Shown: positions 38,404 to 46,294 of the stretch, in pieces | How the letters are laid out: every line of letters begins with the position of its first letter | Position numbering within the stretch: position 1 is the first letter of the stretch | Translations under genes and position numbers: made by a program | Assembly (NCBI RefSeq): GCF_004796535.1 | Contig: NZ_SPHY01000003.1 | Span: forward strand, 248,001 to 312,000 | DNA: 64,000 bases | Source of the DNA: Sphingomonas flavalba | Lineage (GTDB): Bacteria > Pseudomonadota > Alphaproteobacteria > Sphingomonadales > Sphingomonadaceae | Direction of reading: 5' to 3' | Notes under the pieces: generated by a model | What the model saw: the letters and a program-made list of their open reading frames with translations, nothing else | Databases searched by the model: none | Told to the model about the DNA's origin: nothing

Positions 38404-39590
38404 CCGGCCGGTTCCTGCGTCAGACGCTGGTCATCGCGCGGCGCGATTTCACCGCGATCGTTTTCACGCCGACCTTCCTGGTATTCCTGCTCGCGCCGCT
38501 GCTGATGGTCGGCTTCGCCGCGATCGGCGGGGTCGGGGCGGCACAACTGGCCGACGGCGGGGCGGAGCGGGCGCGGATTGTCGCCGTGCTGCCGGCCGAC
38601 GAGGGCCGACGCTTCGCCGCCGCCGACGCAGCGCTGCGCGGGGTGTTCCGCCCCGGCGAGGCGCCGCCAGAGCTGATCGTCGAGACGGCGGGCGCCGACC
38701 CGGCCAAGCAGGCGCGCTCGATGCTGGACGCACCCGCCCGCCACGTCGTGGCGGTGCTTTCCGGCCCGCTCGCCGCGCCGACGATCCTCTACCGCCCGCA
38801 TGGCGAGCGCGCCGCGACCTGGCTCGGTGAGGTCGCCGAACGCGCGCTGGCCGGGGCGGAACGGCGCAGCGCGCCACGGCGGGTTGCCCTCGCCGCCGCC
38901 CCCTCTGCCGACGACGGCCGCCAGTCGACCGGCTTCGGCGCGGTGTTCCTGATCTTTTTCCTGACCCTGCTGCTCGCCGGCCAGTCGGTCGGCATGCTGG
39001 CAGAGGAGCGCACCAACAAGGTGATCGAGATCCTCGCCGCCGCCGTGCCGCTGGAATCGGTGTTCCTCGGCAAGCTGATCGGCATGTTCGGCGTCGCACT
39101 GCTGTTCATCGCCTTCTGGGCAACGTTGCTCGGCCAGGGGCTGATGCTGCTGCCGGACCACGCGGCGCTGATCGAGCGGATCGCGCCGGCCGTCGGCATG
39201 CCGCTGTTCGTCGCCCTGTTCCTCATCTATTTCACCCTCGCCTTCCTGCTGCTCGGTGCGGTGTTCCTGGGGGTCGGCGCGCAGGCCGGGTCGATGCGCG
39301 AGATTCAGATGCTGTCGCTGCCGATCACCCTGTTCCAGGTCGGCATGTTCGGCTTGTCCTCCGCCGCCGCGGCGCGGCCGGACAGCGCCGTCGGCCTGTT
39401 CGCCGCCATATTCCCGTTCAGCTCGCCCTTCGCGATGGCGGCGCGGGCGGCGACCAGCCCGGCGATCCTGCCGCATCTTGCCGCGATCGCCTGGCAAATG
39501 GCGTGGGTGGCGGCAACGGTGATGCTCGCCGCGCGGCTGTTCCGGCGCGGTGTGCTGAAATCGGGCGGGGCGGCACCGGCGCGCCATTGA
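38400..39590 (+). CDS. ABC-2 type transporter permease (NatB-like)
   Basis: 396 residues. One N-terminal helix (FLVFLLAPLLMVGFAAIGGV), a long extracytoplasmic domain of about 150 residues, then five helices including TGFGAVFLIFFLTLLLAGQSV and EERTNKVIEILAAAVPLESVFLGKLIG, which is the conserved ABC-2 coupling segment. It forms an exporter with the upstream ATPase. Confidence 0.9.
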   Translation: MTGRFLRQTLVIARRDFTAIVFTPTFLVFLLAPLLMVGFAAIGGVGAAQLADGGAERARIVAVLPADEGRRFAAADAALRGVFRPGEAPPELIVETAGADPAKQARSMLDAPARHVVAVLSGPLAAPTILYRPHGERAATWLGEVAERALAGAERRSAPRRVALAAAPSADDGRQSTGFGAVFLIFFLTLLLAGQSVGMLAEERTNKVIEILAAAVPLESVFLGKLIGMFGVALLFIAFWATLLGQGLMLLPDHAALIERIAPAVGMPLFVALFLIYFTLAFLLLGAVFLGVGAQAGSMREIQMLSLPITLFQVGMFGLSSAAAARPDSAVGLFAAIFPFSSPFAMAARAATSPAILPHLAAIAWQMAWVAATVMLAARLFRRGVLKSGGAAPARH

Positions 39591-39663
39591 CATTCATGTA
39601 AGCAATGGCACTCTACCCCGGTCCGGGCCGCGATGACGCGGCCGGCGGGAGAGGGCCTGAACC

Positions 39664-40896
39664 ATGGCGACGCTTGCCGAGGATGCAGCGGCGGCGGCGG
39701 TCGATCCGCTCGACGTCAGCCGCGCCGAAATCTACCGCGACCACCAATGGCATGAGCCGTTCCGCCGGCTGCGCGCCGAGGCGCCGGTCTATTACTGCGA
39801 ACATTCCGCCTTCGGCCCCTATTGGTCGGTGTCGACCTACAAGCCGATCGTCCATGTCGAATCGCTGCCGGAGCTATTCTCGTCCGAACTGGGCGGCATC
39901 ACCCTCGCCGACCGGCTGGACGACGACTACGCGATGCCGATGTTCATCGCCCGCGACCGGCCGGTGCACACCGCCCAGCGGCGGACGATCGCCCCCGCCT
40001 TCGCACCCAGCGCGCTCGCCGGCATGGCCGACGACATCCGCCGCCGGACGCAGGAGATTCTGGACACGCTGCCGGTCGGCGTGCGGTTCGACTGGGTCGA
40101 CCGGGTGTCGATAGAACTGACCACCCAGATGCTGGCAATCCTGTTCGCCTTCCCGTGGGAGGACCGGCGCAAGCTGACCTTCTGGTCCGACTGGGCGGGC
40201 GACATCGAGCTGGTCCACAATGCCGAGAGCCGGCAGGAACGGCTGGGCCACATGTTCGAGTGCGCCAGCTATTTCAAGCGGTTGTGGGAGGAGCGGATCA
40301 ACCAGCCGCCGGCGGCCGACCTGATCTCGATGATGATCCATTCCGAGGCGATGAGCCACATGGACGACGGCGAGTTCATCGGCAACCTGATCCTGCTGAT
40401 CGTCGGCGGCAACGACACCACCCGCAATTCGATGACCGGGGCGATGTATGCGCTCGACACATTCCCCGACCAGCGCGCGAAACTGGAGGCGGACCCCGGC
40501 CTGATCCCCAACACGGTCAGCGAGATCATCCGCTGGCAGACGCCGCTGGCCCATATGCGCCGCACCGCCACCGCCGACACCGAGCTGGACGGGCAGGCAA
40601 TCCGCGCCGGCGACAAACTGGCGCTGTGGTACATTTCCGCCAACCGTGACGAGAGCGTGTTCGAGGACCCGGACAGGCTGATCGTCGACCGGCCGAACGC
40701 GCGGCGGCACCTGGCCTTCGGCTACGGCATCCATCGCTGCGTCGGCGCGCGCCTGGCCGAGATGCAGATCCAGATCCTGCTGGAGGAGATGGCCAGGCGC
40801 CGGCTGCGGGTCAACGTGCTGGACCAGCCGGTGCGCGTCGCCGCCTGCTTCGTCAACGGCTATCGCAAGCTGCCGGTGGAGCTGAGCCGGTATTAG
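39664..40896 (+). CDS. cytochrome P450, possibly CYP153-like
   Basis: 410 residues. Heme-ligand loop FGYGIHRCVGARLAEMQ near residue 355, the ExxR pair in SEIIRW (about 280), and the I-helix GGNDTTRNSMTG (about 245). The GGNDTTRNSMTG and HLAFGYGIHRCVG motifs are like those of bacterial CYP153 alkane and fatty-acid terminal hydroxylases, but I could not align it. Needs electron partners, which are not next to it. No signal peptide. Stands alone between the ABC exporter and a lyase gene. Confidence 0.88.
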   Translation: MATLAEDAAAAAVDPLDVSRAEIYRDHQWHEPFRRLRAEAPVYYCEHSAFGPYWSVSTYKPIVHVESLPELFSSELGGITLADRLDDDYAMPMFIARDRPVHTAQRRTIAPAFAPSALAGMADDIRRRTQEILDTLPVGVRFDWVDRVSIELTTQMLAILFAFPWEDRRKLTFWSDWAGDIELVHNAESRQERLGHMFECASYFKRLWEERINQPPAADLISMMIHSEAMSHMDDGEFIGNLILLIVGGNDTTRNSMTGAMYALDTFPDQRAKLEADPGLIPNTVSEIIRWQTPLAHMRRTATADTELDGQAIRAGDKLALWYISANRDESVFEDPDRLIVDRPNARRHLAFGYGIHRCVGARLAEMQIQILLEEMARRRLRVNVLDQPVRVAACFVNGYRKLPVELSRY

Positions 40897-40926
40897 CGGC
40901 TGATCGGCGTTGCCGACTCCCACATC

Positions 40927-41685
40927 CTAGTCACCGAGGGCGCTGCGGGCGGCGGTGGTGACGGCCTGAATCGCCAGGCGGTAGGGGCCGGGGCCGTGGC
41001 TGACGCGGGCGACGCCCAGCTCGGCGAGGCGGCGGGCGTCCGGCACGCCGGGCGCCATCATGATGTTGACCGGTAGCGGCGACGCCGCGCACAGCCGGGC
41101 GATCAGCCGTTCGTCCTTCAACCCCGGCGCGAAGAAGCCGCTGGCCCCGGCGTCGCCATAGGCGCGGGCGCGCTCAAGCGCGGCGTCGAGGGCGGCGGCA
41201 TCGTGCGCCTCGGCCGGCGCCTTCAGGAAGATGTCGGTGCGGGCGTTGATGAAGGCGTCGCCGTCGACCGCGCGCATCGCCGCGATCCGGGCGGCGTGCG
41301 GGCCGATCGGGTGGATGCCGCTGCCGCCGATCACCTGATCCTCGTAGTTGATGCCGACCATGCCGGTCGCCATTGCCCGGCCGAAATTATCGGCGAGCGC
41401 GGCCGAATCGGTCGCGTAGCCGCCCTCGAAATCAAGCGTCACCGGCAGCGGCGTCGCCGCGCAGATTCGCGCGGCATTGGCGAGCGCGTCAGCGATCGGC
41501 ACCGCCTCGGCCGCCGTCGCGCCATAGGCGGCGCCGACCGACCAGCTGCCGGTCGCCAACGCCTTCGCCCCGGCTTCCGCCACGGCGAGCGCGCTGCCGA
41601 CGTCCCAGATGTTGAACAGGATCACCGGCCGGCCGGGGACGTGAAGGGCGGCGAACGCCCGTGCCCGATCGATCCTGTCCGTCAT
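40927..41685 (-). CDS. isocitrate lyase/PEP-mutase superfamily protein
   Basis: 252 residues. TIM-barrel of the PEP mutase family: VILFNIWDVGSALAVAEAG, ATGSWSVGAAYG, LDFEGGYA (metal-binding acidic motif), GINYEDQV, and NARTDIFL. Lacks the KKCGHL signature of isocitrate lyase, so it may be a carboxyphosphonoenolpyruvate mutase-like lyase, oxaloacetate decarboxylase or 2-methylisocitrate lyase relative. Start is the ATG at 41685 (MTDRIDRARAF); the upstream in-frame region is a palindromic repeat. Confidence 0.82.
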   Translation of the reverse strand: MTDRIDRARAFAALHVPGRPVILFNIWDVGSALAVAEAGAKALATGSWSVGAAYGATAAEAVPIADALANAARICAATPLPVTLDFEGGYATDSAALADNFGRAMATGMVGINYEDQVIGGSGIHPIGPHAARIAAMRAVDGDAFINARTDIFLKAPAEAHDAAALDAALERARAYGDAGASGFFAPGLKDERLIARLCAASPLPVNIMMAPGVPDARRLAELGVARVSHGPGPYRLAIQAVTTAARSALGD

Positions 41686-41739
41686 GCCCTGTCTCCTTTC
41701 GCCTGGAGCGGTCCGCGCCCGCGACGGTACGCCCGTTCT

Positions 41740-41765
41740 GGGCTCCTGCCTGCGCAGGAGCACGA
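41740..41765. repeat. single GGCTCCTGC...GCAGGAGC palindromic repeat
   Basis: GGGCTCCTGCCTGCG then CAGGAGCACGA, the same unit as at 35189-35251. Lies upstream of the PEP-mutase family gene. Confidence 0.65.
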
Positions 41766-41839
41766 CGGGGTGGAACCCTCCGCCCCCTTTGCTGGACCCT
41801 GATGGCGGGAGTCGCAAGGGGGCGGGGCGTCAGCCGATG

Positions 41840-41869
41840 GATTGCGCGCCCCGTCGGAGCTCGCAATGC
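41840..41869. repeat. palindromic ATTGCG...CGCAAT element
   Basis: ATTGCGCGCCCCGTC then GGAGCTCGCAATG. Imperfect relative of 35142-35175. Confidence 0.4.
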
Positions 41870-41889
41870 CGCTCGTATTGCGGGCGGGG

Positions 41890-42690
41890 TTAGTGGACGA
41901 AGCGGGCGACGACGTCGCGGTAGCTGCGGCTGACCTTCACCTGCGCGCCGGAATCGAGGACCAGGAAGCACTCGCCGTTGGTGTGCGGCTTCACCTGCTT
42001 GACCAGGTCGAGATTGACGATGGTCGAGCGGTGAACCCGCTGGAAACGGCGCGGGTCGAGCCGCTTTTCCAAGTCCTTCATCGTTTCGCGCAGGATCAGC
42101 GTGTTGTCGCCGGTGTAGATGCACATGTAATCGCCGGCGGCGTCGATCCGTTCGATCGTGTCGACGTCGACGCGGAAAATCTGGCCGCGGTCCTTGATGT
42201 TGATCAGCTTCTCGAAGCGGTTGGCGGCGGGGGCGTCGTCCGCCTCGGCCATCTCGGCCGCCGCCTCCGGCGCGACCTCGGCCAGCACCTCCTTCAACCG
42301 GCCGATTTCCTCGACGCCGCGCTTCTCGGCCATGCGCTGGCGGATGCGGTCGAGCGTGTCGGCCAGCCGTTCCTCCTCCACCGGCTTCATCAGGTAATCG
42401 GCGGCCTGCGCTTCGAACGCGCGGATCGCGTGGTCCTGATAGGCGGTGACGAACACGAACAGCGGCGGTTCCACCTCCATCAGCCCCTGGACGACGGAAA
42501 AGCCGTCGAAGCCGGGCATCTGGACGTCGAGAAAGACGAGATCCGGCTTGTGGGTCTTGATCGCCCGGATCGCCTCGCGGCCGTTCGAGCAGGTTTCGAC
42601 GATCTCGACATCGTCATGGGCTTCCAGGCGCAACGCGAGGCCCTGGATCGCCAGGGATTCGTCGTCGACCAGGATGGTTCTGATGGTCAT
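41890..42690 (-). CDS. LytTR-family response regulator
   Basis: 266 residues. Receiver domain with phosphoacceptor Asp in LVFLDVQMPGFDG (about residue 54), and conserved Thr/Lys (FVTAYQ, MKPVEEER). C-terminal LytTR DNA-binding domain (about 160-266) with VDTIERIDAAGDYMCIY and RVHRSTIVNLDLVKQV. Its start overlaps the histidine-kinase stop region (four bases), so they form one operon. Binds DNA at paired LytTR repeats, not identified here. Probably controls extracellular or envelope functions. Confidence 0.92.
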   Translation of the reverse strand: MTIRTILVDDESLAIQGLALRLEAHDDVEIVETCSNGREAIRAIKTHKPDLVFLDVQMPGFDGFSVVQGLMEVEPPLFVFVTAYQDHAIRAFEAQAADYLMKPVEEERLADTLDRIRQRMAEKRGVEEIGRLKEVLAEVAPEAAAEMAEADDAPAANRFEKLINIKDRGQIFRVDVDTIERIDAAGDYMCIYTGDNTLILRETMKDLEKRLDPRRFQRVHRSTIVNLDLVKQVKPHTNGECFLVLDSGAQVKVSRSYRDVVARFVH

Positions 42691-43829
42691 GCAGCTACCT
42701 TAGGTTGTTCTCCGGTCTGGAACGGGATCTCGATCGTCACCGCGAAACCGCCACCTGGACGAGCTTTCGCCTCGAATCGATGGTCCGCGCCATAGGCCTG
42801 CGCCAAACGGTCGCGGATATTCGCCAAACCGACTCCTGTGGAATAGCTGGGTCTTTTACGCCGGTCATTCAACCCCGGCCCGGTATCGGCCACGGTGATG
42901 TGGACGCGATCGATGACCAGCCGTGCCGTCACCGCGATATCCGCCCCTTCCTCCTTCGGCGTCACCGCGTATTTGATCGCGTTCTCGACCAGCGGCTGGA
43001 GCAGCAACGAGGGCAGCAGCGCCTTGGCCGCCGCCGGGTCGCAATCGAAACCGGTGCGCAGCCGGTCCTCGAAGCGCATCTTCTCTATCTCCAGATAGAG
43101 CTTCAGCGTCTCGATCTCCTGCTCCAGCGTCACCGCCGCCGCCGGCTCGTTGACCAGCGTGTAGCGCAGGAAGGAGGACAGCCGCGACAGCATCGCGTTG
43201 GCGCGCTCCGTCTGTTTCAGCAGCACCAGCGTCGAGATCGAATTGAGGGTGTTGAACAGGAAATGCGGGTTGAGCTGGTAGCGCAGCATCGCCAACTGGG
43301 CGGTCGATGCCTGGGTTTCCAGCCGGGTCAGCTGGTCGGCCTGGTCCTCGACCACCAGATAGAAGTTGATCGCGTAATAGAGCGCCGACCAGCCGATGAT
43401 GACCATCGCGTCGAGGAACACCGTACCGAGCAGCAGCCGCACCTCGAAGATCGCGCCGGGGCGCTGGATGGTGTTGAAGATCCATGCGTCGATCAGCGAA
43501 TAGGTCGCCGCGGCGACGACCAGCGCCGCGATCGAGGCGCTCCACGTCACGATCGGCGCGCGGTTGAGCAGCGCGCGGAACACCGCCGCCAGCACCAGCG
43601 TCAGCGAATAACCGGTCGCCGTCGACACCGCGACCGGGATCAGGAACGAAATCGTCAGCCCGTTGGCGAAGCCGGACAACGTCCGCAGCAGGAAATAGGC
43701 AGCCCAGCCGGCGGTCTGGAGGTTCCAGAAAGCCCGGTTCTTGTCGTCGAAAAAGGGCTTCGCACTAAGGCCAATCGTCGCCATCGGCGGTTGGTCTAGT
43801 CGATTCGGCGACCGGTTTGAAGCGGACAT
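42687..43829 (-). CDS. LytS/AlgZ-type sensor histidine kinase
   Basis: 380 residues from the ATG at 43829; an in-frame ATG at 43784 gives 365. Four or more membrane helices in the N-terminal 170 residues (FWNLQTAGWAAYFLLRTL and VVAAATYSLIDAW). The His_kinase domain carries the phosphoacceptor His in LRYQLNPHFLFNTLNSIS, a linker of helices, and an ATPase domain with LVENAIKYAVTP and TGPGLND plus TGVGLANIRDRL. Partner of the LytTR regulator downstream. No extracytoplasmic sensor domain is obvious; membrane stress or lipid-related signals possible. Confidence 0.9.
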   Translation of the reverse strand: MSASNRSPNRLDQPPMATIGLSAKPFFDDKNRAFWNLQTAGWAAYFLLRTLSGFANGLTISFLIPVAVSTATGYSLTLVLAAVFRALLNRAPIVTWSASIAALVVAAATYSLIDAWIFNTIQRPGAIFEVRLLLGTVFLDAMVIIGWSALYYAINFYLVVEDQADQLTRLETQASTAQLAMLRYQLNPHFLFNTLNSISTLVLLKQTERANAMLSRLSSFLRYTLVNEPAAAVTLEQEIETLKLYLEIEKMRFEDRLRTGFDCDPAAAKALLPSLLLQPLVENAIKYAVTPKEEGADIAVTARLVIDRVHITVADTGPGLNDRRKRPSYSTGVGLANIRDRLAQAYGADHRFEAKARPGGGFAVTIEIPFQTGEQPKVAA

Positions 43830-44023
43830 GCCGCCCCGGCCGCGGGCCGCACCGCTCGCTTCGGCGACCGCGCCGGGCGGCCTGGCGCGAAACACCGCCC
43901 GGCAAGCGATGAGTCATTGTTTGTCTTCATTGAGCAAATATAGATACCAGTCAGGTCGCGCTGATCATAAGTACATCGGCAAGATGTCTCTCGAAACATT
44001 ATTAAGTTCACGGGAGATTAACT

Positions 44024-45511
44024 ATGGCGCGTCACGGCATTTATCCGCACGACATTATTCCACCCCGCTCTCAATATTATGACTCGGGCCGCTTTGGCCG
44101 GATGTTCGGCAAGCTGCCGCCGTTCGCCGCCGATACGCCCGATATCCGCGCGGCCCTGCTCGACATCGGCAAGGCCGGCGGCATCATGGACGCGAAGGAC
44201 AAGCTGAACGAGGGGCCGCAGAAGCTGATCACCGACCCGACTTTGTCGGCGAAGAACAGCGACAACCCGACGCTCTCGGCCGGCTTCACTTTCCTCGGCC
44301 AGTTCCTCGACCACGACATCACCGCCGACCCGACGTCGAGCCTGGAGCGGCAGTCCGACCCGGAACAGATCGCCAATTTCCGTACCCCCAGCCTGGGCCT
44401 CGACAATGTCTACGGCGCCGGGCCGGGCGGCAGCCCGCACCTTTACGATCAGGGCGCCGGTCAGGGCATCAAGTTCCTGCTCGAGCCGACCGGAACCCCC
44501 GGCAAGAACGACGTGCCGCGCAACAGCCAGCGTGTCGCGCTGATCGGCGACCCGCGCGACGACGAGAATCTGATCATCTCGCAGTTGCAGGTCGCCTTCC
44601 TGCAATTCCACAACGCGGCGGTCGATTATGTCCGCACCAAGATCAAGCTGACCGTTCCAGGCGAGGTGTTCGCCGAGGCGCAGCGCATCGTGCGCTGGCA
44701 CTATCAATGGATGGTCGTCCACGAATTCCTGAAGAAAAGCTGCGGCGCTGCGGTAGTCGACACCATCCTGCAGAACGGCCGCAAATTCTACAAATGGCAC
44801 AACGAGCCGTTCATTCCGGTCGAATTCTCGGTCGCGGCCTATCGCTTCGGCCACAGCCAGATCCGGCCGTCCTACCGCGCCAATTTCACCGGCAACCCCG
44901 GCGACACGCCGTTCTTCGCGATGATCTTCACGCCGACGCCGTCCGACCCGCTCGACCCGGACGACCTGTCGGGCGGCTGCCGCGCACCGCGCCGCTTCGT
45001 CGACTGGCCGACCTTCTTCGATTTCCACGACGGCAACGTGAAGCCGAACAAGAAGATCGACACCACCCTGTCGACCGCGCTGTTCAAGCTGCCAGGATCG
45101 GTGGTGCCGCACCCGGATCCGAAGGCGAACCCGTCCTCGCTCGCCCAGCGCAACCTGCTGCGCCACCTGACCTTTTCATTGCCGTCCGGCCAGCGGGTGG
45201 CGAGCGCTATGCAGCTACCAGTGCTGTCGAAGGGCGACCTCGCCGACCTGAAGCCGCACGGGCTGGACGACCGCACCCCGCTCTGGTTCTACATCCTGCG
45301 CGAGGCGGCGACGGTCGAGAATGGCGAGCGGCTCGGCCCGGTCGGCGCGCGGATCGTCGCGGAGGTGTTCCTGGGCCTGATCCAGGGCGACCGCGCCTCC
45401 TACCTGTCGCAGGACCCGGAATGGCAGCCCTTCCTGCCGACCGTCGACCCGTCGAAGAAGGGCGACGATTTCGGCATGATCGACCTGCTGCGCTTCGCCC
45501 AGGTGGCTTAG
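44024..45511 (+). CDS. animal-type heme peroxidase (peroxicin-like)
   Basis: 495 residues. Matches the animal haem peroxidase superfamily: GFTFLGQFLDHDITADP with the distal His, PRNSQRVALIGDPRDDENLIISQLQVAFLQFHN, and SVAAYRFGHSQIRP with the proximal His near residue 275. Absence of an N-terminal signal peptide suggests cytoplasmic location or non-Sec export. Bacterial members are called peroxicins; most bacteria lack one. ATG 44024 follows GGGAG; upstream DNA (43920-44020) is AT-rich compared with the window. Divergent from the LytS/LytR operon and followed by an HD gene. Confidence 0.9.
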   Translation: MARHGIYPHDIIPPRSQYYDSGRFGRMFGKLPPFAADTPDIRAALLDIGKAGGIMDAKDKLNEGPQKLITDPTLSAKNSDNPTLSAGFTFLGQFLDHDITADPTSSLERQSDPEQIANFRTPSLGLDNVYGAGPGGSPHLYDQGAGQGIKFLLEPTGTPGKNDVPRNSQRVALIGDPRDDENLIISQLQVAFLQFHNAAVDYVRTKIKLTVPGEVFAEAQRIVRWHYQWMVVHEFLKKSCGAAVVDTILQNGRKFYKWHNEPFIPVEFSVAAYRFGHSQIRPSYRANFTGNPGDTPFFAMIFTPTPSDPLDPDDLSGGCRAPRRFVDWPTFFDFHDGNVKPNKKIDTTLSTALFKLPGSVVPHPDPKANPSSLAQRNLLRHLTFSLPSGQRVASAMQLPVLSKGDLADLKPHGLDDRTPLWFYILREAATVENGERLGPVGARIVAEVFLGLIQGDRASYLSQDPEWQPFLPTVDPSKKGDDFGMIDLLRFAQVA

Positions 45512-45633
45512 CGGCCAGGGAAGCGGCGGGCGGCCGTATCGCCGCCCGCCTGCTCCTCCTGTGCGCCGGGCTGTACGTCGGGCACCTTCGCGCTAGACTG
45601 GCGCCCGACATGCAGGTCGAGAGGAGGCGGATC

Positions 45634-46230
45634 ATGGCCGGGGATACCCACCCCGATCGCGCGCGCTTTGCCGCGATGACCGAGGGAACGCGCGAGGACT
45701 GGGCGATCATCGCGGCGCATTTCATGCCGTTCGCCGGTCGGCTGGCCGACCGGGTGATCGCCCACCTGACCCTGCTCGACGGCGACTATGGCGGCTTCCC
45801 CGTCGACCGGCTGCAGCATTCGCTGCAGACCGCGACCCGCGCCCACCGCGACGGCCGCGACGAGGATTATGTGGTGATGGCGCTGCTCCACGACATCGGC
45901 GACACGCTGTGCAGCTACAACCACCCGGACATGGCGGCGGCGATCCTGAAGCCATTCGTGTCGGAGGAGCTGCACTGGATCTGCGCCCAGCACGGCGTGT
46001 TCCAGGGCTATTATTTCTTCCACCACCTCGGCCTCGACCGCGACATGCGCGAGCATTTCCGCGGCCATCCGCATTTCGAGGCGTGCGCCGAGTTCTGCGA
46101 GAGATACGATCAGGCGGCGTTCGATCCGGCCTACGACACCGCGCCGCTCAGCTTTTTCGAGCCGATGCTGCGGCGGGTGACGGCGGCGCCGAAGAACAGC
46201 ATGTACGTGAAGCGGACGGAAGCGGCCTGA
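45634..46230 (+). CDS. HD-domain protein (possibly PhnZ-like oxygenase or phosphohydrolase)
   Basis: 198 residues. Contains the HD motif LLHDIGDTLCSYNH near residue 88, an upstream His in LQHSLQTATRAHRDGRDEDY and a further His-rich stretch HWICAQHGVFQGYYFFHH. These fit metal-dependent HD proteins; the layout of the HD motif and following YNHPDMAAAIL also resembles the di-iron PhnZ-type oxygenases, so catalysis may be oxidative. The ATG at 45634 has GAGGAGG upstream. Follows the peroxidase with 122 bases between and ends at a hairpin. Confidence 0.82.
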   Translation: MAGDTHPDRARFAAMTEGTREDWAIIAAHFMPFAGRLADRVIAHLTLLDGDYGGFPVDRLQHSLQTATRAHRDGRDEDYVVMALLHDIGDTLCSYNHPDMAAAILKPFVSEELHWICAQHGVFQGYYFFHHLGLDRDMREHFRGHPHFEACAEFCERYDQAAFDPAYDTAPLSFFEPMLRRVTAAPKNSMYVKRTEAA

Positions 46231-46237
46231 TCCGATA

Positions 46238-46280
46238 CGGAAAAGGCCGCCCCCCCCCAGGGGAGCGACGGCCTTTCCGT
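46238..46280. terminator. bidirectional terminator between HD gene and TonB receptor
   Basis: CGGAAAAGGCCG pairs with CGGCCTTTCCG, with one extra A, around a loop containing nine Cs (46250-46258). It lies between convergent stops and has A/T-rich ends on both strands. Confidence 0.75.
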
Positions 46281-46294
46281 GGTAGACCAGCCGA

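Noticed and set aside
43900-44023. LytTR-type paired repeats upstream of the peroxidase
   Set aside because: I could not find two good copies with the correct spacing, so I do not call a binding site.
46250-46258. Run of nine Cs as a possible phase-variation tract
   Set aside because: It lies in the loop of an intergenic terminator, not in a promoter or coding sequence.
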